A stretch of 53,533 nucleotides of DNA, from assembly GCA_964492485.1 (NCBI GenBank), contig CAZBKM010000017.1, positions 1 through 53,533 of the forward strand, in the 5' to 3' direction. Positions 7,134 through 16,146 of this stretch are shown here, one piece after another. Numbering within the stretch: the stretch's first letter is position 1; each line of letters opens with the position of its first letter. Under the pieces are notes generated by a model. It saw only the letters and a program-made list of their open reading frames with translations. It was not told the origin of the DNA and ran no database searches. The stretch is from UBA5336 sp964492485. GTDB taxonomy: Bacteria > Pseudomonadota > Alphaproteobacteria > Caulobacterales > Hyphomonadaceae. The position numbers and the translations under genes were made by a program.

Positions 7134-8921
7134 ATGCCACGTTTCAACTTCACGGGCTCGGGCGCGCGGCGTGTCCGGGCGCTGGTGGCCGCGCGGCCTC
7201 GGGCGCTGTTTGGCGCTTCACTGGCCCTGGCGGTGCTGATCGGCGCGGCGGTGGCGGTGGGTGTCTACGAGGCGGACCGGATCAAGGCCCGCCTCGCCAG
7301 CCTGCTGCCCCATGCCGGGTCACCGGTGTCCGAGACCCATGAGGTCAATTGGACGCGCCTGGAAACGGCGCTCCTCACGCTGGAACGCGCCGACATTCCG
7401 CTGGGCAATGTGGATGGCAACACGATCGGCGGCGGCATTGCCACCTTTGCCGACCATCTGATCCATGTCTCGCCCAAGGGCTATGTCGGGGCATTGCCGC
7501 TGGCGGGCGGGCGACTGACCTATTCCGACACGCGCCTCTCCTTCGGCCTGACGCCGGACGCCTATGCCGACCGGATCAACTTCAATCCGCGCCACATCCG
7601 CGTGCACGATATCCTTGTGCGGCCGGTAGATGGGGCGGAGCCCACTCGGGCTGAGATCCTGGTCAGCCATCACCGTTTCGTGCCGGAAAGCCAATCGGTC
7701 TGTCTGGTCGTGTCGCGGGGGACGCTGACACGCGAGGACGCCGATATCGTCTTCCCGCAGACCTGGGAGGAGGTCTATCGCCTCGATGCCTGTGTTTCCA
7801 TGCCGGCGATCGCCTGGAATTTCGACGGGCTGACATCGGGCGGCGAGATGGTGTGGCTGGACGGCACGCGCCTGCTCCTGTCGGTGGGCGACTTCTCGCT
7901 CTACCGCGAAGTGGACAATGACGCGGTGACACGGCCCGCGCCGGACAATGACCTTGGCAAGATCGTGGAGCTGGACCTCGAAACCGGCGCGGTGACCCCC
8001 TACGCCCAGGGCGTGCGCAATCCCCAGGGCCTCGCCTGGGGCGTCGACGGCAGGCTATGGGAAACGGAGCACGGCCCCCAGGGCGGCGACGAAGTGAACC
8101 TGATCCGGCGGGGCGGCGATTATGGCTGGCCGCACGTCTCGATGGGCACCGAATATGGCGCGCCGCGCAGTCCGTTGCCTGCAGGCACCGCATCGCTGGG
8201 CCGACATGAGGGCTATACCCGGCCGGCCTTCGCGTTCGTCCCGTCGATCGGGATCTCGGGCCTTTCGGCCGTGGAGGCCAAGGGCGGCTTCGACCCCTGG
8301 CACGGCGACCTGGTGGCCGCGAGCCTCCGCGAGCAGTCGCTTTACCGCCTGCGGCCGGCGGACGACCGCATCGTCTATGCCGAGAAGATCCCGCTGGGCC
8401 TGCGTCTGCGCGACGTGATCCAGCTGCCCGATGGTCGCCTGGCGGCGCTGTCGGACCTCGATACGGTGGTCCTGCTGCGCGGCGTGTCCCCGTCGGCGCC
8501 CCTGCCGGACACGCCGGAACTGGTCCTTGCCGGTCTCGGCGAGATCGCCCCGCGCGAGGTGCATCCCGCACAGGCACGCGGAACCGAGGCGTGGGGCCTG
8601 GAACTGTACCGTGCCCATTGCCAGGGCTGCCACCGACTGGACGGCGTGGCCGATATCGGGCCGCCGCTGAACGGCATTCTCGATGCGAACGTCGGAGGCC
8701 ATCCGGGCTTCGCCTACAGCCCGGCGCTTGCAGCGGCCGAACGCAACTGGACGGCCCGCCTGCTGAGCGCCTACATCTCCGACCCGGACACCGTGTATCC
8801 GGGCACGACCATGCCGGCCTTCGACTTCAGCGAGCTGGAACTGGACGCGATGGCGGACTTCCTGGCCACAACGACGGCCGGCGGGCCCCTGCACGGTGGG
8901 GGCGGCGAGGGTGCGCGGTGA
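7134..8921 (+). CDS. PQQ-dependent sugar dehydrogenase fused to cytochrome c
   Basis: This is a membrane-anchored periplasmic oxidoreductase of 595 residues. An N-terminal membrane segment lies at about 24-44. A soluble glucose/sorbosone dehydrogenase-type beta-propeller follows, with the family signature GVRNPQGLAWG...ETEHGPQGGDEVN...GGDYGWP. A C-terminal class I cytochrome c domain has CQGCH at 496-500 and a likely axial Met560 in GTTMPAF. PQQ would oxidise a sugar or alcohol and pass electrons through the fused haem to the respiratory chain. The start at MPRFNF follows a purine-rich GGGGGCAGGGG. An in-frame upstream start 17 codons earlier is less likely. The substrate is not predictable, and PQQ biosynthesis genes are not in this window. 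Confidence 0.87.
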   Translation: MPRFNFTGSGARRVRALVAARPRALFGASLALAVLIGAAVAVGVYEADRIKARLASLLPHAGSPVSETHEVNWTRLETALLTLERADIPLGNVDGNTIGGGIATFADHLIHVSPKGYVGALPLAGGRLTYSDTRLSFGLTPDAYADRINFNPRHIRVHDILVRPVDGAEPTRAEILVSHHRFVPESQSVCLVVSRGTLTREDADIVFPQTWEEVYRLDACVSMPAIAWNFDGLTSGGEMVWLDGTRLLLSVGDFSLYREVDNDAVTRPAPDNDLGKIVELDLETGAVTPYAQGVRNPQGLAWGVDGRLWETEHGPQGGDEVNLIRRGGDYGWPHVSMGTEYGAPRSPLPAGTASLGRHEGYTRPAFAFVPSIGISGLSAVEAKGGFDPWHGDLVAASLREQSLYRLRPADDRIVYAEKIPLGLRLRDVIQLPDGRLAALSDLDTVVLLRGVSPSAPLPDTPELVLAGLGEIAPREVHPAQARGTEAWGLELYRAHCQGCHRLDGVADIGPPLNGILDANVGGHPGFAYSPALAAAERNWTARLLSAYISDPDTVYPGTTMPAFDFSELELDAMADFLATTTAGGPLHGGGGEGAR

Positions 8922-8989
8922 GGTGTCGTCCGACCGGGTCCGCTTCAGCCCGCCCCCGGATCATGCCCGTACAGCTCCGGACGACGCGC

Positions 8990-9817
8990 TCAGCGCAGCC
9001 GGAGCTCCAGGCTGTCCTGGCGGCCGAAGCCCGTAAGATCGATCCGATCGGGGTGTAGCGACGCGATGGCATACGCGGTGTCCTCGCTGTCCAGCATGGC
9101 CTTCAGGGTGAGATGGTGGACGCCGTCGGCGTCCTGACCGTACATGCCATCATGCTTGTGGCCCGCGATCCAGGCCTTCAGGGACGTGTGCCGATTGAGG
9201 CGTGCGCGCACCGGGCCCGCGTCCCACAGGCAGTGGACGTCATCGGGAAAGACCGGATAATGGCACAGGATCAGCGCCGGGCGCCCTGCCGCATCGGCAG
9301 CCGCCAGCTCCGCGTCCAGCCAGTCGAGTTCGGCCTCGCCCAAAGCCCCGCACCAGCCCGGCCGGTCGGGATAGGTACCCGCATGCAGGGCCTGGCTTTC
9401 GCGGTGCCGCGCCGATCCCGGTGGCCAGGCATGTAGGCTGTAGGCGTTCCCATCGGCGATCAGGATCCGCCATCGACCCAGATCGAAGGCGTCCCGCCGC
9501 CACGGAAGGCCGAGACGGGCCGGCACGTCCGCCTTGCGCAGCGCGGGGACATGGAAGTCATGATTGCCCAGCACATGGCGCAAGGGCGGGCGGGCCATGG
9601 CCTCGATCGGAGCGAGCGCGTCATAGCTGGACCAGTCGCCATCGATGAAATCCCCCAGATGCACCAGGGCATCCAGGGCCTCGCCGGACAGGTGGGCCAG
9701 CGCCGCCATCAGCTTGTCCGCCGCCCGACGATAGAGGCGCGGCGGGGCGTCAGGCTTGTCGGCATACTGGCAATCGGCGATCAGGCCGAGCCTGGGTACG
9801 TCCTCGACTGCGGTCAT
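8990..9817 (-). CDS. Metallophosphoesterase, ADP-ribose/CDP-alcohol pyrophosphatase-like
   Basis: This calcineurin-like phosphoesterase has 275 residues. The di-metal motifs appear in order: IADCQYAD (13-20, D15 and Q17), HLGDFIDGD (53-61), GNHD (84-87), a CHYP segment, and GHKH near the C-terminus. The opening DxQ with a following YADKPD...RLYRR is characteristic of the Mn-dependent ADP-ribose/CDP-alcohol diphosphatase family. It is likely cytosolic, since no signal peptide is visible. It starts 24 bases downstream of the sulfatase stop on the same strand, so the two may be co-transcribed. The exact nucleotide substrate is inferred from family resemblance. Confidence 0.85.
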   Translation of the reverse strand: MTAVEDVPRLGLIADCQYADKPDAPPRLYRRAADKLMAALAHLSGEALDALVHLGDFIDGDWSSYDALAPIEAMARPPLRHVLGNHDFHVPALRKADVPARLGLPWRRDAFDLGRWRILIADGNAYSLHAWPPGSARHRESQALHAGTYPDRPGWCGALGEAELDWLDAELAAADAAGRPALILCHYPVFPDDVHCLWDAGPVRARLNRHTSLKAWIAGHKHDGMYGQDADGVHHLTLKAMLDSEDTAYAIASLHPDRIDLTGFGRQDSLELRLR

Positions 9818-9841
9818 GGTGGCGCCCGATGCGTCTTGCCC

Positions 9842-11893
9842 TCAGGGGACCACCACATTGAAGTCGCCGGGCGGGGTGTCCAGCGCGTTGAAAAAGGCGC
9901 CCAGCGCGGTGGCATCGCCTTCCACCTTCGCCGCACCTGAAGCGACCAGGGCGGGAAAGGCCGCCTCGCGCAGGACCAGGCGATCAAGGTCGCTTCGGTC
10001 CATGGTCAGGGTCGCTGCCGGAGCGTCAGGGGTGAGACCGAGGCGCGGCACGATCACGTCCGGTCCCACCTCGACGCCGAGTATCTCGCCCGTGTCCGGG
10101 AAGTTGAAGGCCAGGGTGAACGGGTCGCGGCTCATCTGTTCGGGCGCGAACCTCACGGCCAGGGCGTCGAACAGGTCGTCGGTGGGCACCGCACGCAGGA
10201 AGTCGGCATTGCCCAACTGGGCCGCCGCGCGCGTGCTGTCGGGATTGCGCAGGCGCTGCGCGGCCGTCAGGTAATAGCTGCGCCAGGTTCCGCTCTCGGC
10301 CTGGAATCCGAGCTGCTCATAGGCCGCCGCCAGCCAGCCGCGCGCCGTCGCATTCTCCGGATCGGCCCAGACGGCGTGATTCAGGAGCTCCGCCGCCCAG
10401 CGATAGTCGCCGGCGCCATATGCCTCGGCACCCGCCGCGACGACCCTGCCGGGGCCGCCCATGACCTCGACGTAGCGGGGGGCCGCCTCGGCCCGTGGCA
10501 GGGCATGAAACTCCGCCGGCACGCCGCTCCACCAGCCGAAATAATGCTGGTACACCGCTTTCGCATTGTGGGAGAGCGTCCCGTAATAGCCGCGCGTGGC
10601 GAATTCGCGGGCCTGGACGTCGGGCTCCGCGATCGCCTCGGCCGCCTCGTCCCGGGTCGCCCCGGCATTGGCCCGACGCAGGGTCTGATCATGCACATAG
10701 CGGTAGATGTCACGCTGGCTGGCCAGCAGCGCCCGCGCGCGCTCACGGCCCCAGGTGGGCCAGTGGTGCGAGGCAAAGACCAGGTCGATGCGGTCGCCAT
10801 AGGTCACCAGCGCGTCGTCTATGGTCTCGCTCCAGTGGAGGGCATCGCGCACCTTGGCACCGCGCAGGGTCAAGACGTTGTGGAAGTTCGCCGTGGCCAC
10901 CTCCGCGGTGCACAGCGCATCGAACTGTGGCAGGTAGAACATGAACTCGGCCGGCGCTTCGGTCCCAGCGGCATCCATGAATTCGAACGTCACGCCATCG
11001 ATGGTGCGCCGCGTACCGGTCTCTCCGATTTCCTCGGTCGGAAGGATGAGGCCCACACGGCCGGTCGCCGTTGCCTGGCCGAGGCCCGCGCCCACATGGC
11101 CTGTCGGGCTGAGCGGCAAGCTGTTGCCAAACATCAGGGCGGCCCGCCGGCTCATGTGATTGCCGGCAAGCAGGTTCTCCGCCACGGCTGACTCCGAGAA
11201 GCCTTCGGGCGCCAGGATGGGCACGTCCCGTTCGGCAATCTCGTCTTCCGCGATGATACCGCGCACCCCACCGAAATGGTCCACATGGCTGTGGGTGTAG
11301 AGGATGCCGGTGACTGGGCGTTCACCGAGCGTGTCATTGACCAGGTCCAGGGCGGCGGCGGCCGTTTCTGCCGACAGGAGCGGATCGACCACGATCCAGC
11401 CCTCATCGCCGCGGATCACGGTCATCACGGCAAGATCGTAGCCGCGCACCTGGTAAAGCCCGTCCTTCAGCTCGAACAGGCCATGAATGGCGTTCAAGCG
11501 CGACTGGCGCCAAAGGGACGGGTTGACCGTGGCCGGCGCATCGCCCTCCAGGAACGTCCAGTCGGCGATTGGCCAGACCGTATTGTCCTCAGCATCGGTG
11601 ATCGCGTCCGCCTCGATGCGGGCCAGGAGGCCGCGGGTCGCATCGTCGAAATCGGCCGGATCATCCAGCGGCAGACGCGCGGCGACGGCTGCATTCGCAG
11701 CTTCGGTGGTTGGCGTCGCCTCGCCCGCCGGCGGCGGCTCTGGCAGGGCAGTCGCGGCCTCGCCGTCGCCGCTGCCCGAGCCGCAGGCCGCCAGCAGCCA
11801 TGCCGACACGGTGACAACGGCCAGCGCGCCCAGCCGTGATCGATTGCCACCTGCCATGGCGATTGCCGCCCTTCGCCCGATGCCTGCCATCAT
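9842..11893 (-). CDS. Alkylsulfatase (SdsA1-like metallo-beta-lactamase fold lipoprotein)
   Basis: This predicted exported sulfatase of 683 residues cleaves alkyl sulfate esters. The signal sequence ends in the lipobox LAAC (C37), so it should be lipid-anchored. After an Ala/Pro/Glu-rich linker, the metallo-beta-lactamase metal motif HSHVDH lies at 201-206. A central dimerisation/helical region follows (FATRGYYGTLSHNAKAVYQHYFGWW, usual for this family), then a C-terminal SCP2-like domain (about 550-683). Two adjacent ATG codons follow a GGGGAGG ribosome site. It is divergent from dut. Substrate range, such as SDS versus secondary sulfates, cannot be decided. Confidence 0.9.
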   Translation of the reverse strand: MMAGIGRRAAIAMAGGNRSRLGALAVVTVSAWLLAACGSGSGDGEAATALPEPPPAGEATPTTEAANAAVAARLPLDDPADFDDATRGLLARIEADAITDAEDNTVWPIADWTFLEGDAPATVNPSLWRQSRLNAIHGLFELKDGLYQVRGYDLAVMTVIRGDEGWIVVDPLLSAETAAAALDLVNDTLGERPVTGILYTHSHVDHFGGVRGIIAEDEIAERDVPILAPEGFSESAVAENLLAGNHMSRRAALMFGNSLPLSPTGHVGAGLGQATATGRVGLILPTEEIGETGTRRTIDGVTFEFMDAAGTEAPAEFMFYLPQFDALCTAEVATANFHNVLTLRGAKVRDALHWSETIDDALVTYGDRIDLVFASHHWPTWGRERARALLASQRDIYRYVHDQTLRRANAGATRDEAAEAIAEPDVQAREFATRGYYGTLSHNAKAVYQHYFGWWSGVPAEFHALPRAEAAPRYVEVMGGPGRVVAAGAEAYGAGDYRWAAELLNHAVWADPENATARGWLAAAYEQLGFQAESGTWRSYYLTAAQRLRNPDSTRAAAQLGNADFLRAVPTDDLFDALAVRFAPEQMSRDPFTLAFNFPDTGEILGVEVGPDVIVPRLGLTPDAPAATLTMDRSDLDRLVLREAAFPALVASGAAKVEGDATALGAFFNALDTPPGDFNVVVP

Positions 11894-12003
11894 GTCTGCC
11901 TCCCCGGACTTCTGTCGTCACGTCCAGCGCCAATCTAGCAGCTTCGTGCGCAGCGCCTAGCGCCGGCTTGACAGCGGCAGGGAACCGCTGGACGGACAGG
12001 GGC

Positions 12004-12462
12004 ATGAACGAGACCGTTGCCGTTGCCGTCCATCCATTGCCCCACTTTGCGGGGCTCGAACTGCCGGCCTACGAAACCGAGGGCGCCGCCGGAATGGACG
12101 TGCGCGCAGCCGTGCCGGAGAACGAACCGGTGGTGCTGGCGCCCGGTGAACGGGCCATGATCCCCACCGGGCTCAGCGTCGCCTTGCCGGATGGCTACGA
12201 ATTGCAGATGCGTCCCAGGTCGGGACTGGCGGCGCGCCATGGCATCACCTGCCTGAATTCGCCCGGCACGATCGACAGCGACTATCGCGGCGAACTGAAG
12301 GTCATCCTGATCAACCACGGACAGGAGACGGTGACGCTGGCGCGGGGCGAGCGCATCGGGCAGATGGTGCTCTCCCCCGTGGTGCGGCTGTCCTGGCAGG
12401 CCGTTGACACGCTGCCGGGCACGCAACGCGGCACGGGCGGGTTCGGCTCCACGGGTCGGTAG
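12004..12462 (+). CDS. dut: dUTP diphosphatase (trimeric dUTPase)
   Basis: It hydrolyses dUTP to dUMP and pyrophosphate, limiting uracil in DNA and supplying dTMP synthesis. The 152 residues are the normal length. The motifs appear in order: GMDVRA, PRSGLAARHGI, the catalytic-Asp region GTIDSDYRGE, RIGQMV, and the C-terminal P-loop-like motif RGTGGFGSTG that closes over the active site of a neighbouring subunit. The start MNETVAV follows AGGGG. In many alphaproteobacteria dut is next to coaBC, but here it is followed by unknown genes. Confidence 0.96.
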   Translation: MNETVAVAVHPLPHFAGLELPAYETEGAAGMDVRAAVPENEPVVLAPGERAMIPTGLSVALPDGYELQMRPRSGLAARHGITCLNSPGTIDSDYRGELKVILINHGQETVTLARGERIGQMVLSPVVRLSWQAVDTLPGTQRGTGGFGSTGR

Positions 12463-12610
12463 CATCCATATCGGCGCGCGGAACCGACGCGTCGCACCCA
12501 TCTGCGACGCATGGCCAATTGATCTCCGCGCCTCGACGTGGAAGTTGAGGAGACTGAGGGTCGCGCGGCGTGTCGCGGCGGCCTGTCCCTAACCCCTTCG
12601 GGAGGCGAGC

Positions 12611-12799
12611 ATGACCGAGCCGCAACGTTCCAGAGCCGTTTTTTCCATGGCGGACTTCAAGACGATCCGCCGCCTGCTCGTGCACTTCATCGAGAATCAG
12701 GACCATGAACTCTACGCCGACCTGAAGAATGACGAGCGGTTCTGGAAGGACGTCGCCAATCTGTATCACCGGCTTGGCCGGGTCGACGACGAGACCTAG
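12611..12799 (+). CDS. Small hypothetical protein
   Basis: This 62-residue protein is of unrecognised family. It is predicted to be mostly helical and is charged, with FKTIRRLLVHFIENQDHE and NDERFWKDVANLYHRL. A good ribosome site (GGGAGG) lies seven bases before the ATG. The next gene begins three bases after its stop, so the two are probably translationally coupled. The coupling and codon use support a real gene. No function is proposed. Confidence 0.6.
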   Translation: MTEPQRSRAVFSMADFKTIRRLLVHFIENQDHELYADLKNDERFWKDVANLYHRLGRVDDET

Positions 12800-12802
12800 G
12801 CA

Positions 12803-13384
12803 TTGACCGGGCCTGCCGCGGACCTCGGCGCGCGCCTGCCGCGCCTGGGAGAAACGCTGGCGGCCACGGCCGACGCCGTGGCCTTCGCCCGACAGCAAGC
12901 CGAAGGCCTGCCCGACCGGCCGGAGACCTGGCGCTGGGTCGCCATGGCCCTGACCCTGGCGCTTCAGGGCGCCTGCGTTGCTGCGCTGCTTGCCTATGAC
13001 ACGGCCAATCCGGAAGATGTGCTCGCCCCCGCCGACCGGGGCCAGTCTGCGACGCCGCCAAAGCTTGCCCCCGTCGCCCTGCTTCTTCGTCGCGTTACCT
13101 CGCCGACCTATCTGGCCGATCCGGATCGCCTTCCCTTCACCGCCTCACGGAAGCAGGCGGTGCTGGACTTCGTCGGCTACCGAAACGCTGCGGCGCATGT
13201 GCTGCCCATGGGGTCATTGCCGGGACCGGACGCGCTTCCACGCCTGGCAGAGGCCGTGATCGAGGCCCTCGACCATCTCTGCGTCACCCGGCCCGCGTTC
13301 GACGCAACCCCGCATCGCGCGCAGATCAGCGCCCTGGCTGCGGACCTTTCCAGCCTCTCTCGGCTGATGGCAGACCTGCCATGA
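12803..13384 (+). CDS. Hypothetical protein with TTG start
   Basis: This 193-residue protein is not recognised. It starts with TTG three bases after the preceding small gene's stop. The sequence is mostly helical and probably soluble, apart from one moderately hydrophobic segment (about 45-65, WVAMALTLALQGACVAALL). A RNAAAH motif near 160 is followed by a helix VIEALDHLCV. The RNxxxH pattern resembles motifs of some small HEPN-like helical proteins, but that is only a resemblance. The context, a tight pair with the upstream small gene, suggests a joint role. Confidence 0.62.
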   Translation: MTGPAADLGARLPRLGETLAATADAVAFARQQAEGLPDRPETWRWVAMALTLALQGACVAALLAYDTANPEDVLAPADRGQSATPPKLAPVALLLRRVTSPTYLADPDRLPFTASRKQAVLDFVGYRNAAAHVLPMGSLPGPDALPRLAEAVIEALDHLCVTRPAFDATPHRAQISALAADLSSLSRLMADLP

Positions 13385-13478
13385 GGCGAATTAGAGCAGC
13401 CCTCGCCGAATGGACATGGGATCGGATGGACGAAGCGTGTTAACGTCGGGGTCATTGGCGGCGCGTTAGGCAGACGGC

Positions 13479-14711
13479 ATGAGTCGCGATTTCCGGTCCG
13501 GCCTTGGTGCGTTTGCAGCCCTCCTGCTCCTGGGGGCGGCACCCGACAGCTTTACGCTGGATGAACTGAAAGCCCTCGAGGCGGAAAAGGCCGCCGCGGA
13601 AGCGAAGCTGGAGAACCTGGAAAATGCCTCCGAAACCACGGAGCGCGACCTCGCCGTTCTGGAAAGCCAGCTCATTTCCGCTGCCATGGAAAGCCGCCGT
13701 CGCGAGGAGCAGGCGGCCGCCGCAGAACGGCGCCTGATCGATCTCTCCATGCGCCTCAACGCCGCACAGGGCGCGCTGCTATCGGACCGTACGCAACTGG
13801 AGGACCTTCTGGGGATCATGGCGGCCGGTGGATTGCGCCAGCCACCCGCGCTGGTCGTGTCTCCCGACCGCGCCAATGAGGCTGTCCGCCGGGCTATCCT
13901 CACGGGCGACGCGGCGCCCCGGCTGGCGACGCGGGCCGAACGGCTGAGCCAGGAGGTCGCGCGCCTGAATGCCCTGGAGCGCGAGATCCGACATGAACGC
14001 GCCTCGCTCGACGCCGCAGAGGCGGTCCTGGCCCTCAAGGAGGCAGAGATCCGGACCCTTGCGGCCCAGAAACGCGCCGCCTTCGAAAGCGCCAGCGAGA
14101 ATGCCGACGCGCTCCGCCAGCGCGTTGCAACGCTGAGCCGGAAGGCCACCACCTTGCGTACCCTGCTGGCGGAACTCGAAGCCGCCGCACCCCCGGCGCC
14201 AGCCGTGAAACCGCGCAGCCTGCCACGCGCCCAGTATGCGAGCCTCTCGCCGGGGCCGGGCGGCACGCTGAGCGATGCGGCGCCAGCGGGCCGGCCCTTC
14301 AACGAGCTTCAGCCCCTCGGGGCCGCCTCTCTTGGTCGGCTTGCGCGTCCCGCCGCCGGGCTGATCAAGCACGGCTATGGCGATATGCTCGAAACCGGGA
14401 GCAAATCGGAAGGCCTGACCATTCGCACCCGCGGCGGAGCCCAGGTGATGGCGCCTGCAGATGGTCGCATTGAATACGCCGACACGTTCCGTACTTATGG
14501 AGAAATGCTGATCCTGCGGACAACCGACGGGTACCATGTTATCCTCAGCGGGTTAGGCAGGATTTACGGGACGCCCGGCCAGACAGTCAGCGCCGGTGAG
14601 CCCGTCGGGCAAATGCCCGGGCGGCGGGAGCCTCCCCCCGAGCTCTATCTAGAGCTCAGGAAGGATGGAACGCCGATGAACCCGGCAAAGTGGATGAAGC
14701 GCGGGCGATAG
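13479..14711 (+). CDS. EnvC-like murein hydrolase activator (degenerate M23/LytM domain)
   Basis: This exported protein has 410 residues. A short signal peptide (about 1-21, ending LLLGAAP) leads into a long coiled-coil region (about 25-240) rich in Glu/Ala/Leu heptads. A C-terminal LytM domain (about 295-405) follows. The zinc ligands of active M23 peptidases are not visible: YLELR stands where HxH is expected, and the first His/Asp positions are replaced. It is therefore probably a regulator that activates amidases during septal peptidoglycan splitting, as EnvC does. It is followed 25 bases later by ctpA, the usual alphaproteobacterial order. Confidence 0.85.
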   Translation: MSRDFRSGLGAFAALLLLGAAPDSFTLDELKALEAEKAAAEAKLENLENASETTERDLAVLESQLISAAMESRRREEQAAAAERRLIDLSMRLNAAQGALLSDRTQLEDLLGIMAAGGLRQPPALVVSPDRANEAVRRAILTGDAAPRLATRAERLSQEVARLNALEREIRHERASLDAAEAVLALKEAEIRTLAAQKRAAFESASENADALRQRVATLSRKATTLRTLLAELEAAAPPAPAVKPRSLPRAQYASLSPGPGGTLSDAAPAGRPFNELQPLGAASLGRLARPAAGLIKHGYGDMLETGSKSEGLTIRTRGGAQVMAPADGRIEYADTFRTYGEMLILRTTDGYHVILSGLGRIYGTPGQTVSAGEPVGQMPGRREPPPELYLELRKDGTPMNPAKWMKRGR

Positions 14712-14736
14712 ACCCGGAAGCGTTGAGGAGACGGTC

Positions 14737-16062
14737 ATGCGGGCGATGCTAACCGGTGCGGCGATCGGAGTGGTCATGGGCGGCATTGCCGTCGGCGTTT
14801 CGGCGTTCGCCTGGCCCGACGCCCGCACCGACACGGCACGCCAGGAAACCTATCGCCATCTCGACCTTTTCGCTGAGATTCTCGCGCGAACCCAGAGCGA
14901 GTATGTCGAGCCGATAGACGAGCGCGAAGCCATCGAGGCCGCGATCAACGGCATGCTGACATCGCTTGACCCCCATTCCGGCTATCTGTCGCCCGACGAT
15001 TTCCGGTCGATGCAGGTGCAGACATCGGGCGAGTATGGCGGCCTCGGGATAGAGGTCACCATGGAAGACGGCTTCGTGAAGGTCGTCACGCCCATGGATG
15101 GCAGCCCCGCCAGCGAAGCCGGCATCGAAAGCGGTGACCTTCTGACCGCGATCAACGGGAAGCCGATTGTCGGCCAGACACTCAGCGAGGCGGTCAAGGA
15201 CATTCGCGGCCCGGTGGGAACCGAAATCACCATCACCGTATTGCGCGAGGGCGAGGATCCCTTCGACGTAACTCTGGAACGTCGCGTCATCCGGCCACAG
15301 ACGGTGACATGGCGCATGGAAGACGAGGACATCGCCTATCTGCGCATCTCCACCTTCAACGAGCGCACCAGCGAGCTTCTGGAAGACGCGCTCGCGGAAA
15401 TCTCCGATGCGGCCGAGGGGCAGGTGCCCGATGGCCTGGTCCTCGACCTGCGCAACAATGGCGGGGGGCTGCTGGACCAGGCCATCTCGGTCAGCGACCT
15501 GTTCCTGTCGGGCGGCGAGGTGGTCTCAACCAAGGGCCGGCGCGACCGCGATATCGAGAGGTATAACGCCCGCTCCGGCGAGATGTTCAAGGACGTGCCC
15601 ATGGTCGTTCTGATCAATGGCGGGTCGGCCTCGGCTTCGGAGATCGTGGCCGGCGCCTTGCAGGACCGCGGCCGGGCGCGGGTGCTGGGCGTGACCAGCT
15701 TCGGCAAGGGATCGGTCCAGACGGTGATCCCGCTTGGCGCAGAAAAAGGCGCGATTCGCCTGACCACGGCGCGCTATTACACGCCTGCCGGCCGGTCGAT
15801 CCAGGCCACGGGCATCGAACCGGACATCGAGGTCGCCCAGCGCCGCGTGACCGAAGAGGATCTGGCCGCAGCCCGGCGCTGGTCCGAAGCCGATCTGCCC
15901 AACGCCCTCGGAAATGAGGATGGCGCAGCCCGGCGCGCGGCCCACATTCCGGAAGACCAGCCCCCGGCGGACTATGACGGTGACGACTACCAGCTCGAAC
16001 GTGCGCTGGACGTGCTCCGACAGGGTGGGGTCCGCGCAGGAACTGGACCCAACGCCGGTTAA
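14737..16062 (+). CDS. ctpA: S41 carboxy-terminal processing protease
   Basis: This periplasmic serine protease has 441 residues. A signal anchor (about 5-25) is followed by a PDZ domain (about 95-175, GYLSPDDF...YGGLGIEV). The S41 core has LRNNGGG (239-244), the nucleophile region GSASASE (296-302) and the general-base Lys324 in FGKGSVQ. CtpA-type enzymes trim C-termini of envelope proteins and control peptidoglycan hydrolases, which fits the adjacent EnvC-like gene. A GAGGAGA ribosome site precedes the ATG. The C-terminal tail is acidic and variable. Confidence 0.95.
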   Translation: MRAMLTGAAIGVVMGGIAVGVSAFAWPDARTDTARQETYRHLDLFAEILARTQSEYVEPIDEREAIEAAINGMLTSLDPHSGYLSPDDFRSMQVQTSGEYGGLGIEVTMEDGFVKVVTPMDGSPASEAGIESGDLLTAINGKPIVGQTLSEAVKDIRGPVGTEITITVLREGEDPFDVTLERRVIRPQTVTWRMEDEDIAYLRISTFNERTSELLEDALAEISDAAEGQVPDGLVLDLRNNGGGLLDQAISVSDLFLSGGEVVSTKGRRDRDIERYNARSGEMFKDVPMVVLINGGSASASEIVAGALQDRGRARVLGVTSFGKGSVQTVIPLGAEKGAIRLTTARYYTPAGRSIQATGIEPDIEVAQRRVTEEDLAAARRWSEADLPNALGNEDGAARRAAHIPEDQPPADYDGDDYQLERALDVLRQGGVRAGTGPNAG

Positions 16063-16146
16063 CCGGCCTTTGCGGGTTGTTAACTGGTCATCTGCCACGA
16101 ATGCGGCTCGGCTGTTGATTCGGCCAGCCTAGGGAAGGTGACCAAG

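Noticed and set aside
6690..7239. Small plus-strand frames between the island and the dehydrogenase gene
   Set aside because: There is no ribosome site, the composition is not protein-like, and they overlap the repeat remnants.
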